This document shows, in pieces, positions 16,540 to 24,752 of a stretch of DNA of 64,000 bases. Under the pieces are notes generated by a model that searched no databases, was not told the DNA's origin, and saw only the letters and a program-made list of their open reading frames with translations. Position 1 is the first letter of the stretch. Each line of letters opens with the position of its first letter. The stretch is taken from positions 415,297 through 479,296 of the forward strand of contig NZ_QEKO01000003.1 of the NCBI RefSeq assembly GCF_003096595.1, written 5' to 3'. The stretch comes from Pusillimonas noertemannii. GTDB taxonomy: Bacteria > Pseudomonadota > Gammaproteobacteria > Burkholderiales > Burkholderiaceae_B. The translations under genes were made by a program, and so were the position numbers.

Positions 16540-17418
16540 ATGACGAGCAAGACTAAATTTTCGGTTCAGCCGCGAACCAGTTCCTCAGCCGCCCGCGTCG
16601 CTTTGGTCAACGCAGAAGCAGCGGCTGTCGAGTCGGGCACCCGGAAGGGAATCCAATCTGTGGATGTGGGCTACAAGCTGCTGCATGCTTTGCAAGTCAG
16701 CGATCGGCCCCTCAGCCTGACGGCGCTATCCGAGGCGACGGGCATGACTCCAAGCAAATGCCATGGTTATCTATCGAGTTTTATGCGTGTCGGCCTGATC
16801 GCGCAGAAAGAAAGCGGGGGCTTGTATGACCTGGGCCCGTCGGCACTGCAGTTGGGGCTCACTGCCCTGGAGCGTATCGACGCGCTGCAAGAAGCCCGTG
16901 AAGCGATGGTGCTGCTACGTGAACGTTTGCAAGAGACCATCGTGCTTTCCATATGGGGTAATCATGGCCCCACTATTGTCTACAAGCAGGAAGGACCGCG
17001 ATGGTCGCCCTTGAGCGTGCGCGTGGGTACAGTGTTGCCGGTGCTTTCTGCGACGGGAATGGTGCTGCTATCTGGCCGGCAACGCGAGGCGGTCGACGCC
17101 CTGATCACGAAGGAATGGGAAGGCACGCCTTCGGACAGTCCCTGGAAAGTCGATTCCGTCGAAGAAATTCACACGCTGCTTGAACGAATCCGTATCAAGC
17201 GAGTCGCCAAGGGACGCGGCAACATTTTCCCAGGTTATTCGGGTATTTGTTCTCCTATCTATGATCACGAGGGTAGTGTTTGTGCCGCTTTGATGGTAAT
17301 GGGCGAAGTGCCCCAGTTTGACCGCAGTGAAAACGGATCAAATGCCGACATCTTGCGCCGTGCGGCCGAGGATGTCTCCCGCCGTATAGGATGGCGGGGC
17401 GGAAATAACAAGAAATAA
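16540..17418 (+). CDS. IclR-family transcriptional regulator
   Basis: 292 residues from ATG 16540 (a TTG at 16516 is in frame but follows no SD). N-terminal winged helix at about 35-95 (GYKLLHALQVSDRPLSLTALSEATGMTPSKCHGYLSS is split over two helices), then the IclR effector domain with SIWGNHGPTIVYKQEG and GVGTVLPVLSATG-like elements and a C-terminal CAALMVMG strand. It faces the VanA-like gene across a 77-bp gap and heads the rightward SDR/aldehyde dehydrogenase genes, so it probably regulates one or both units. Confidence 0.88.
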   Translation: MTSKTKFSVQPRTSSSAARVALVNAEAAAVESGTRKGIQSVDVGYKLLHALQVSDRPLSLTALSEATGMTPSKCHGYLSSFMRVGLIAQKESGGLYDLGPSALQLGLTALERIDALQEAREAMVLLRERLQETIVLSIWGNHGPTIVYKQEGPRWSPLSVRVGTVLPVLSATGMVLLSGRQREAVDALITKEWEGTPSDSPWKVDSVEEIHTLLERIRIKRVAKGRGNIFPGYSGICSPIYDHEGSVCAALMVMGEVPQFDRSENGSNADILRRAAEDVSRRIGWRGGNNKK

Positions 17419-17483
17419 GCAGCCATATATTGCATGCGCTGGCGTGGCCTTCACGTCGATGCTATACGAAATAGGAGAGTTCG

Positions 17484-18251
17484 ATGAGTGGTGGAGCAAG
17501 GCTAAAGGGTCGGGTTGCTGTAATAACCGGTGCGGCTCAAGGCATCGGAGCCGAATATGCGCGAGCCCTGGCAGCCGAAGGCGCGGCAGTTGTGGTCGCT
17601 GACATTCAGGACGCGGAGCCAGTGGCCAGGGCGATCAACGAAGCAGGAGGCAAAGCCCTTGCAGTCGCCTGCGATGTAACCGATTCAGAATCGGTCGGGA
17701 GAATGGTCGCAGATACGCTTCAGCATTTCGGGAAGCTGGATATCCTGGTGAACAACGCTGCGCTGTTCGGCAAACTATCGCGTAAGCCGTTCGATCAAAT
17801 CGAGTCCGATGAATGGGACCGGATGATGGCGGTCAATGTGCGTGGCGCATTCGAGTGCGTCAAGGCGGCAGTGCCGGCAATGCGGCGCCAGCAGTACGGA
17901 AAGATCGTCAACATTGCGTCGGGCACGGTGTTCAAAGGCCAGACGATGCTTTTGCATTATGTGACTTCCAAGGGCGCCATTGTTGCCATGTCGCGCAGCT
18001 TGGCCCGCGAGTTGGGAAATGACGGTATCCGTGTCAATACATTGGCTCCTGGTCTCGTGATGAGCGAAAACGTGTTGAACAATCCGGAATGGGCCGGCGC
18101 GGCGTCGCAGAATACAGTCAACACACGAGCAATCAAGCGCGACTCTGTGCCGGAAGACATGTGTGGAACATTGATTTACCTTTGCGCGCCCGACAGCGAC
18201 TTTGTCACTGGCCAGGTGCTGGTGGTAGATGGCGGCGCAGTAATGCACTAG
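17484..18251 (+). CDS. Short-chain dehydrogenase/reductase (SDR, classical)
   Basis: 255 residues. Cofactor loop TGAAQGIG (15-22), an acidic residue at the end of beta 2 (VADIQD) suggesting NAD(H), NNA at about 90-92, Ser146 and Tyr159-x3-Lys163 as the catalytic set, and the C-terminal GQVLVVDGG. Oxidises or reduces a hydroxyl/carbonyl substrate. TAGGAGAG lies seven bases before the ATG. It is followed 26 bp later by an aldehyde dehydrogenase gene, so the two may convert an alcohol through an aldehyde to an acid, for instance on the side chain of an aromatic compound; this is inference. Confidence 0.9.
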   Translation: MSGGARLKGRVAVITGAAQGIGAEYARALAAEGAAVVVADIQDAEPVARAINEAGGKALAVACDVTDSESVGRMVADTLQHFGKLDILVNNAALFGKLSRKPFDQIESDEWDRMMAVNVRGAFECVKAAVPAMRRQQYGKIVNIASGTVFKGQTMLLHYVTSKGAIVAMSRSLARELGNDGIRVNTLAPGLVMSENVLNNPEWAGAASQNTVNTRAIKRDSVPEDMCGTLIYLCAPDSDFVTGQVLVVDGGAVMH

Positions 18252-18277
18252 AGCAACCTATAAAGAGTGTGCAAATC

Positions 18278-19744
18278 ATGAGCAATGTCATCAAGCTGGA
18301 TATGCTGATCAATAACTCCAGCGTCAGATCGTCGGATTATCTCAAGGTGTACGATCCAGGCCGGCTGTCCGAGCTGGTTGGCGAGGTGGCCGTGGGAACG
18401 GCTCGACATGCGGACGAAGCAGTTGTCGCGGCCCATGCGGCATTCCAGTCATGGCGGAACGCGCCGGTATCCGAGCGTATCGAGCGACTGATGGCTGCCG
18501 CCGATGCGGTGGAACATATCTCGGACCAGCTTTCAACTACATTGGTGCGCGAACAGGGCATGTTGCTGCGCGAAACACAGCGCGACGTCAACAATGGCAT
18601 CAAGAGCCTGCGCGAAGTAGCTGAACTGGCCAAGGGCTTTCTGACTCCGGAGCAATTCGAAGACGACGACAGCCTGGTGCGTGTGGAAAAGGTGCCCCGT
18701 GGGGTCGTCGCTGCAATTGTGCCGTGGAACGCTCCCATGGGGCTTACCATGGGCAAAGTAGGCCCCGCGCTTGTCACGGGCAACACTGTGGTCGTCAAGC
18801 CGTCGTCTTTTGCGCCGCTCGCGGTGTCCCAGGCTCTTAAAGTAATGTCCACTTTCTTTCCCCCCGGTGCCATCAATGTGGTGTACGGAGAGACTGATGT
18901 CGCAACCACCCTGACGCATCATCCCCAAGTGCGTCAGATATCGTTTACGGGTGGAACGACGACCGGAAGGGCGGTGATGGCGGCCGCCGCCCAGTCGATA
19001 AAAAACCTCAACCTGGAGCTGGGCGGCAACGACCCGGCCATTATTCTGGACGATGCGGACCCTGCGCTGGTAGCGCCTGAATTGATCAAGGGCATTTTTC
19101 CCCGTTCGGGGCAGGTCTGTTATGCGATCAAGCGTGTATATGTGCCGACAGCCATGATGCCAGCGTTCTTCGAAAGCTTGTGCGCTGTAGCCGACCGCTA
19201 TCAAGTAGGTTATGGCCTGGATCCGCGATCTACCTTTGCGCCAATGAATAATCGCGGCCAGTACGACTTTGTGCGCGGGCTGATCGAACGAAGCAGAAAG
19301 GCCGGCGCCACCGTGAGCGAACTGGGAGCCAAGCTGGAACCCGGCGAGTGGGACAATGGCCTTTATGTGTTGCCTACCATCATAAAAGATCTATCCCCTA
19401 CCGATGAGCTGGTGATTTCCGAGCAGTTCGGCCCCGTTGTTCCTTTAGTGGCCTACGATTCCGAAGAGCAAGCGCTGAATATGGCGAATAACACCGAGTA
19501 CGGTTTGGCGTCGTCCATCTGGACTAGCGATCCGGATCGCGGCTTGCGCATGTCGGGCCGGATAGAGGCGGGTGTGACCTTTATAAACAGCCACGCCCGT
19601 ACGGCGCTGGGGGAACGTCATATGCCGTTCGGGGGCGTCAAGCAAAGCGGTATTGGCCGTGTGCGCACCAGCGTCGGCCTCGCTGAATATATTGAATATC
19701 ACGCCGTCAGCTTGAACAAGACAAGCTGCAGGGCGGCAGTCTGA
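18278..19744 (+). CDS. NAD(P)-dependent aldehyde dehydrogenase
   Basis: 488 residues from ATG 18278; the open frame extends further upstream over the SDR gene but that part is not coding. Catalytic features are all present: PWN (Asn151), FTGGTTTGR (223-231), general base Glu247 in LELGG, and nucleophile Cys281 in SGQVCYA. Aldehyde oxidised to acid; member of the broad class including vanillin, benzaldehyde and succinate-semialdehyde dehydrogenases. Last gene of the IclR-SDR-ALDH unit; converges on the ABC operon. Confidence 0.9.
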   Translation: MSNVIKLDMLINNSSVRSSDYLKVYDPGRLSELVGEVAVGTARHADEAVVAAHAAFQSWRNAPVSERIERLMAAADAVEHISDQLSTTLVREQGMLLRETQRDVNNGIKSLREVAELAKGFLTPEQFEDDDSLVRVEKVPRGVVAAIVPWNAPMGLTMGKVGPALVTGNTVVVKPSSFAPLAVSQALKVMSTFFPPGAINVVYGETDVATTLTHHPQVRQISFTGGTTTGRAVMAAAAQSIKNLNLELGGNDPAIILDDADPALVAPELIKGIFPRSGQVCYAIKRVYVPTAMMPAFFESLCAVADRYQVGYGLDPRSTFAPMNNRGQYDFVRGLIERSRKAGATVSELGAKLEPGEWDNGLYVLPTIIKDLSPTDELVISEQFGPVVPLVAYDSEEQALNMANNTEYGLASSIWTSDPDRGLRMSGRIEAGVTFINSHARTALGERHMPFGGVKQSGIGRVRTSVGLAEYIEYHAVSLNKTSCRAAV

Positions 19745-19749
19745 ACCAT

Positions 19750-19780
19750 GGCCCTGCCGCCGCGCAGGCAGCTCAGGGCC
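19750..19780. terminator. Possible bidirectional terminator hairpin
   Basis: GGCCCTG (19750-19756) pairs with CAGGGCC (19774-19780), and CTGCC/GGCAG can pair inside, in the 48-bp gap between convergent genes. No strong T-run on either side, so only a weak call. Confidence 0.35.
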
Positions 19781-19792
19781 GTGGGGCCACCG

Positions 19793-20578
19793 TCAGTTGG
19801 CCTGAGCCGACTCGGCGGTGAACTGGCTAAGCGATTGTTCACATGCCGCCAAGACGCGTGTTTCGACCTCATGGAGCGCTTCGCTGCCGTAGATTCGGGG
19901 GCGAGGTAAATCGATGCTGATGACGGAAGCAATGCGGGTCGGCTTGGGAGTATAGACAAGTATCCGGTCGGCCAAATAACAGGCTTCAATAATGTCATGA
20001 GTCACGAAAACGACGGTGCGCCTATCACGCATCCAAGTGGAAACCAGTTCAGACCGCAATTTTCGGGCCGTCATTTCGTCCAGTGCGCCAAAAGGCTCGT
20101 CCATCAACAGCAGGTCGGGATTTCTAATGTACGAACGCGCAATACTGACCCGGTTCTGCATCCCCCCGGAAATCTGGTGCATGTAGAATTTTTCATATCC
20201 GGTCAGGTTCATCAGCTCAAGCACGTCGGCGATACGTTTTTTTTCGTTGGGTACCGGCCGCCCGGTTTCGGCGCGCAGGGCGAACTGCAGGTTTTCCTCA
20301 ACGGTTCGCCATGGCATCAGGCGGGGTTGCTGAAATATATAGCCATAGTTGGGTTGTTTCTGGTGGACGCAAACGCCGTCTACCGCGATTTCACCTTCGG
20401 TTGCGTCCAGCAGGCCGGCGATGCAGTTCAGTGTGACGGATTTTCCAGACCCTGATGGACCGAGCAGGCAGACGAACTCGCCATCGTCGACGTTAAGCGT
20501 AATGTCATCAATGACTGTCAGCGGGCCCTCGTTCGTGTCGAACTTCTTCGTTAAATTGCGGATTTCAATATTGCTCAT
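19793..20578 (-). CDS. ABC importer ATP-binding protein (SsuB/TauB/OphH type)
   Basis: 261 residues. Walker A GPSGSGKSVT, Q-loop FQQPRLMPWRTV, signature SGGMQNRVSIARS (the usual Gln after SGG is Met), Walker B LLLMDEPFGALDE and switch THDIIEA. The PRLMPW Q-loop is typical of the nitrate/sulfonate/taurine importer class, which also contains the phthalate importer OphFGH. It powers the permease encoded 9 bp upstream in transcription order. Start ATG 20578. Confidence 0.92.
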   Translation of the reverse strand: MSNIEIRNLTKKFDTNEGPLTVIDDITLNVDDGEFVCLLGPSGSGKSVTLNCIAGLLDATEGEIAVDGVCVHQKQPNYGYIFQQPRLMPWRTVEENLQFALRAETGRPVPNEKKRIADVLELMNLTGYEKFYMHQISGGMQNRVSIARSYIRNPDLLLMDEPFGALDEMTARKLRSELVSTWMRDRRTVVFVTHDIIEACYLADRILVYTPKPTRIASVISIDLPRPRIYGSEALHEVETRVLAACEQSLSQFTAESAQAN

Positions 20579-20587
20579 GCCTGCCCT

Positions 20588-21406
20588 TTAGTTTTTCTTC
20601 CAGCGTGTAGCGAATAGCTCTAGCGGAGTAATGAATATGCGGTCCGAGAGCATCATCAAGAAGACCAGCCAGATCGTCCAGGCGAAGAGCTCGGTCGGGC
20701 GGCTGAATTCCCAAGCCGAATACAGGTTGTAGCCTACCCCACCGCTGGCTCCGCCCGCGAAAAGTTCGGCGAGCACAGAAATCTTCCAGCACATACCCAG
20801 CATTGCGCGGCTGGCGCCGATAACGTAAGGCGTAAGGGAAGGGAACACGATATGCCGTAAACGCATATAGCGGTTGGCACGAACCGATTGCGCCATTCCC
20901 AGCAACTGCGGATCGATGTTCTTCAAACCCGCGGCGACGTTGAAGGCCACTAGCGGAAATGCGGCGATGGCTATGGTGAAGACGACAGAGGTCTTGGTAA
21001 GTCCGAACCAGATAAGCGACATCAAGGCCCACACTACATATGGAATTGTCTGGGCGAAATTGAGCAGCGGAGCCGTAAAGGTTTCATACTTTGCCAAGGC
21101 AAAGCCGACCAGCGCTCCTGATATCAAAGAGATGATCGCAGCGATGAAGACCGACTGGACGGTCGATAGTGTGCCGGTCCACAAGACGCCGTCTTGAGCA
21201 AGTTCTACTATCGTTCGCAGGATGGCCCCAAGCGACGGAAAAATATAAGGAGGCTGGGTATAGGCAAGGATTTCCCAAAGTACTACGAGCACTAGAAAAG
21301 GAAAAAGCTTGCGGGCTGATCCTGCACAGAATCTTGCAAAGACGGAAGTCTCGGGGGCTGCTGGCGACGACGGCCGCAACGAAACACGCCGGACGTCTGC
21401 TTTCAT
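20588..21406 (-). CDS. ABC importer permease (SsuC/TauC/OphG type)
   Basis: 272 residues with six membrane segments. The EAA-type cytoplasmic loop is GMAQSVRANRYMRLRHIVFPS, which contacts the ATPase. AFPLVAFNVAAGLKNIDPQ is conserved in this permease class. The N-terminus (first ~30 residues) is hydrophilic. ATG 21406. Part of the SBP-permease-ATPase operon running leftward from 22430. Confidence 0.92.
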   Translation of the reverse strand: MKADVRRVSLRPSSPAAPETSVFARFCAGSARKLFPFLVLVVLWEILAYTQPPYIFPSLGAILRTIVELAQDGVLWTGTLSTVQSVFIAAIISLISGALVGFALAKYETFTAPLLNFAQTIPYVVWALMSLIWFGLTKTSVVFTIAIAAFPLVAFNVAAGLKNIDPQLLGMAQSVRANRYMRLRHIVFPSLTPYVIGASRAMLGMCWKISVLAELFAGGASGGVGYNLYSAWEFSRPTELFAWTIWLVFLMMLSDRIFITPLELFATRWKKN

Positions 21407-21428
21407 ATGTGTTTCCTTTTTCCGCTGC

Positions 21429-22430
21429 TTAAAGTTTTATCCAGAAATCCGAGGCCTTGACAGGCGATTTCAATTGATTGGCTTCCAGCAGCCGGTCATA
21501 CAGATTTTGCACAGACTGGATGAATTCAGGCGTATTTTGCGATTTGATGGCGTCGGGCAAATACCGGACCAGAAGCTCTTTGGTCTCGGCGACGCTCATC
21601 TTCATTTCAGGCATGTGCTTCACCAACGCGGCAGCCGCTTCGTCGGCATGCTCTGGAAGAGAGGTTCTCGTCTCTTCTATGACAGCCATGAATTTTTCGG
21701 CGTCGCTGCGGTTGCTTTCGAGGAAATCCTTATGTGCCGCGATGACAAGCGCAATGAATGGCTCGTTGAATTTCTGCTGATATATGTCGCCGGGACGGAA
21801 CAGTACCTTGACGGCTCCTGTTTTGAGCGCTGTTGTCAGAAAGGGCTCGTAAGTCGTGGCTCCGTCGATATCCCCTTTTTCAAGCGCGGTGACCAGTGCG
21901 GATGGAGGCAATGTGGACACCCTCACATCCTTTCTGAAGTCGATTCCTTCGGTCTTGAACGCCAGGTAGGTAGTGCCATAGTTTGTGCCTGACAGTGAAA
22001 CAACGCCGAACTTCTTACCTTTGAAATCCTGGGGTTTGGTTAGTGTTGAGTCCTTCTTGGCGATAACGGCCCATACGTCGGCCGGCGTACCGGCGCGCAA
22101 CACGACAATGGGCACTCCGGCGCTATGAAGTTGCGCGGCGTTGATGGCGCCCATATTGATGTCCATGTCCAGCCCTCCGGCCTTCATGGTGTCGTACTTC
22201 TGGTTGGATTGGACAAACACCTTCAGGTCGACTTCCAGCCCTGCCTTTTCGAAGGCGCCGTTTTCCATGGCAAGGCAAAGTGCGGCCGCGCTGGCATCAA
22301 CGGAGACGGTGGAGCCCACTCGTACTTTGGTGGGGGCGGCCTGAGAGGATGCGGCGATTGCCAGGCTCGCCACCACGGCCGAAGCCACTGCAGTGGCGTA
22401 CTTCCAGATGGGATGTGATTTGGTATTCAT
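21429..22430 (-). CDS. ABC importer periplasmic binding protein (NrtA/SsuA/OphF type)
   Basis: 333 residues from ATG 22430, five bases after GGAGG; two further in-frame ATGs at 22433 and 22442 are too close to or upstream of that SD. Signal peptide MNTKSHPIWKYATAVASAVVASLAIAASSQA is cleaved around residue 31. The mature protein has the NMT1/SsuA fold with KPQDFKGKKFGVVSLSGTNYG as ligand-side loop. Given the neighbouring phthalate genes, an aromatic acid such as phthalate is a plausible ligand (OphF of Burkholderia belongs here), but sulfonates cannot be excluded. Confidence 0.9.
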   Translation of the reverse strand: MNTKSHPIWKYATAVASAVVASLAIAASSQAAPTKVRVGSTVSVDASAAALCLAMENGAFEKAGLEVDLKVFVQSNQKYDTMKAGGLDMDINMGAINAAQLHSAGVPIVVLRAGTPADVWAVIAKKDSTLTKPQDFKGKKFGVVSLSGTNYGTTYLAFKTEGIDFRKDVRVSTLPPSALVTALEKGDIDGATTYEPFLTTALKTGAVKVLFRPGDIYQQKFNEPFIALVIAAHKDFLESNRSDAEKFMAVIEETRTSLPEHADEAAAALVKHMPEMKMSVAETKELLVRYLPDAIKSQNTPEFIQSVQNLYDRLLEANQLKSPVKASDFWIKL

Positions 22431-22637
22431 CATTGCCTCCATAGTTTTATTTATGTGTTTCCGTACCGATCAGAAGGGCTGATTCTTTGTGCCAAAACAC
22501 TTGCCATTTACCGTCGATGCAGGAATATTTTTGGGTTATGTTCCTATATAAAGAACGCCATCCCAATATATATGGAAATTCAGTTTACTGAGGCGATATA
22601 CCTCTGTCAATTAAATGCGAGCGCTGCTATGCGTGGT

Positions 22638-23462
22638 TCAAGCAGGACTTCTTCCGACTCGTCGTTCTGCCTTGTTGTGCATGAGATAGCGCCCGGGAAG
22701 GATTCCCGTGGCCTTCTTGAACATGATGATGAACGCGCCGGCCGACTGATAACCCAGATCGGCCGCGACATTCTGCACCGGTCTTCCCGCCGCCAGGGCT
22801 TTCATGGCGATGACGACATGCAGCCGCTGCCGCCAAGGGCTGAAGCTCATGCCCAGTTCGGCCTGAAGCAGGCGGCTCAAAGAGCGCTGGCTCATGGCCA
22901 GGCGCGAGGCCCACTGGGCTGCCGTGCTTCGGTCTGCGGGGTTCTTCATCATCCACTCGGTCAGGCGGCGCAGCCGCGGGTCTTCGGATACGGGCAGATA
23001 AATCGATTGGGTAGCGGCGGATTTCAGTTGATCCAGCAGCACGGCCCGCAGCCTGGCGGTTTCGGCGTTGTGGTTTCGAGCCTTGGGTATCTGGGCCAGG
23101 TGAATGATGAGTTCGCGCAGCAAGGGGCCTATGGCCAAGCTGCGGCAGGTGTCGGGCAAGGGAGCCGCGCTTTTGACATCGACGAACAGGAAGCAGACGT
23201 TTCCGTTGGCGGTAAGGCTTACGCTATGGGGCATGCCGCCTGGAACCCATAGTCCGCTGTTGGCGGGTGTGATCCACAGCGCGCCGGGCACGGTACAGCT
23301 CATGGCGCCGCGCAGCACCATCGCCAATTGTCCTTGGCGATGCCGGTGCACGGACAGTTCCTGGGCCAATTCCCTGGTTTGGATCTGTATGCCGGCGACG
23401 TCGACGTCCATCTTGTCGAACTCGAAGGTCCATGGGCTTGGCTGCCGTTTGTGCATGTTCAT
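22638..23462 (-). CDS. AraC-family regulator with cupin sensor domain (NimR-like)
   Basis: About 274 residues when started at ATG 23462; in-frame ATGs at 23510, 23480 and 23456 leave the start open. N-terminal AraC-binding cupin half (VHRHRQGQLAMVLRGAMSC, VPGGMPHSVSL) and C-terminal double helix-turn-helix (AAQWASRLAMSQRSLSRLLQ; NVAADLGYQSAGAFIIMFKK). It is divergent from a CynX/NimT-type MFS gene, the same arrangement as nimR-nimT (yeaM-yeaN) in E. coli, so it probably controls that exporter. Confidence 0.87.
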   Translation of the reverse strand: MNMHKRQPSPWTFEFDKMDVDVAGIQIQTRELAQELSVHRHRQGQLAMVLRGAMSCTVPGALWITPANSGLWVPGGMPHSVSLTANGNVCFLFVDVKSAAPLPDTCRSLAIGPLLRELIIHLAQIPKARNHNAETARLRAVLLDQLKSAATQSIYLPVSEDPRLRRLTEWMMKNPADRSTAAQWASRLAMSQRSLSRLLQAELGMSFSPWRQRLHVVIAMKALAAGRPVQNVAADLGYQSAGAFIIMFKKATGILPGRYLMHNKAERRVGRSPA

Positions 23463-23519
23463 GATTGGCCAGTTTTGCATATTTTTTGGCGAACTGTACA
23501 GATTATGCATGCCCTTCCG

Positions 23520-23532
23520 TCGATAGAATCGA
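23520..23532. promoter_or_regulatory. Candidate operator TCGAT-AGA-ATCGA in the AraC/MFS gap
   Basis: A 13-bp inverted repeat, TCGATAGAATCGA, is centred 21 bp before the MFS start at 23547, between the two divergent genes. Position suits control by the AraC-type protein; sequence alone does not prove binding. Confidence 0.45.
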
Positions 23533-23546
23533 TTCGTTTCGGATCA

Positions 23547-24752
23547 ATGATTCTTCTCATGCATACATCCTCCACGGTTTCCCGCACGGCGTCCTCCCGC
23601 GCGCTGCTCATCATGGGTATTGTGTTCATTGCAAGCTGTCTGCGCGCCCCGATTACGGTTCTTGGTCCGCTTCTGGATCCCATCCGCACTGCGGCGGGCC
23701 TGGGTGTCGCGCAGGCGGGAATGCTCACCACGTTGCCGCTTCTCGCCTTCGCCGTGGTTTCGCCCTGGGCGGCGACCATGTCGAACAAGTATGGGCTGGA
23801 AAGAATGTTGTTCTGGGCGCTGGCGGTGCTGCTGGCGGGCATACTGGTGCGATCGGCAGGTCCCACTTGGGCGCTGTTCGGCGGAACCTGCCTGATGGGC
23901 GGGTCGATCGCTGTCGCGAACGTACTCCTGCCCAGCCTCTTGAAGCGCGATTTTCCCCACGATACGGCGAGGCTCACCGCATACTACGCGCTGGCCATGA
24001 TACTGGCCGCGGGCGTCATGTCGACGGTGGTGGTTCCGTTTCACGAGCTAATGGTCGGCAACTGGCGCCTTTCCCTGGCGTCCGTCGCCGTGCTTCCGCT
24101 TATAGCCATGGTGTCGTGGTGGCCGCAGTTGTATGCCGGTGCAGTGCTCCCGCCTCAACCGGCGGTGCCCATTGCCCGGGGCACAGTGTGGCGCAGCATG
24201 CTGGCGTGGCAAGTGGCTGCGTATCTGGGCTTGACCTGCTTCATTCATTTTGCCGCGATCGCATGGCTGCCCGCCATCCTGCTGGGGGCGGGCTTCAGTC
24301 CGGCGCAGGCGGGGGTGCAGCACGGCTGGATGCAATTGGCGGGCATCGTACCGGCCCTGGCCCTGGGGCCGTTGTTGCGGCGACTGCCCGACCAGCGGTG
24401 GCTTGCCTTCGTGTCGCCCGCGCTCAGCGCGGTTGCGCTGCTGGGGTTCATGGTCTTGCCCCGCTGGGCGACAGGCTGGTCGTTTGCCTTTGGCGTGGGC
24501 ATGGGCTCCGCCTTGATTCTTAGCCTGGCATTCGTTGGCTTGAGGGCGCCCTCGCAACAAGTTGCAGCCTCGCTTTCCGGCATGGCTCAGTGCGTCGGAT
24601 ACCTGCTGGCCGCGGTGGGGCCGACTTTGTTCGGTGCTTTGCAAGAGGCGACGGGCAGTTGGTCGACGCCGCTTGGAACGTGCGTGGCGCTGTGCGCGGT
24701 CATGTGCGCTCTGGGGTTGCGGATCGGCCGCAAGGGACATGTTCAACAGTAA
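23547..24752 (+). CDS. MFS transporter, CynX/NimT (cyanate/2-nitroimidazole) family
   Basis: 401 residues from ATG 23547 (ATG 23559 also possible). Twelve predicted membrane segments; the CASCLRAPITVLGPLLD-type start (ASCLRAPITVLGPLLDPIR), with Arg-Ala-Pro in segment 1, is the hallmark of the CynX/YeaN family. Members export small toxic compounds such as 2-nitroimidazole or take up cyanate. Divergent from the AraC regulator. Its last 53 bases overlap the convergent LysR gene tail. Confidence 0.88.
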   Translation: MILLMHTSSTVSRTASSRALLIMGIVFIASCLRAPITVLGPLLDPIRTAAGLGVAQAGMLTTLPLLAFAVVSPWAATMSNKYGLERMLFWALAVLLAGILVRSAGPTWALFGGTCLMGGSIAVANVLLPSLLKRDFPHDTARLTAYYALAMILAAGVMSTVVVPFHELMVGNWRLSLASVAVLPLIAMVSWWPQLYAGAVLPPQPAVPIARGTVWRSMLAWQVAAYLGLTCFIHFAAIAWLPAILLGAGFSPAQAGVQHGWMQLAGIVPALALGPLLRRLPDQRWLAFVSPALSAVALLGFMVLPRWATGWSFAFGVGMGSALILSLAFVGLRAPSQQVAASLSGMAQCVGYLLAAVGPTLFGALQEATGSWSTPLGTCVALCAVMCALGLRIGRKGHVQQ

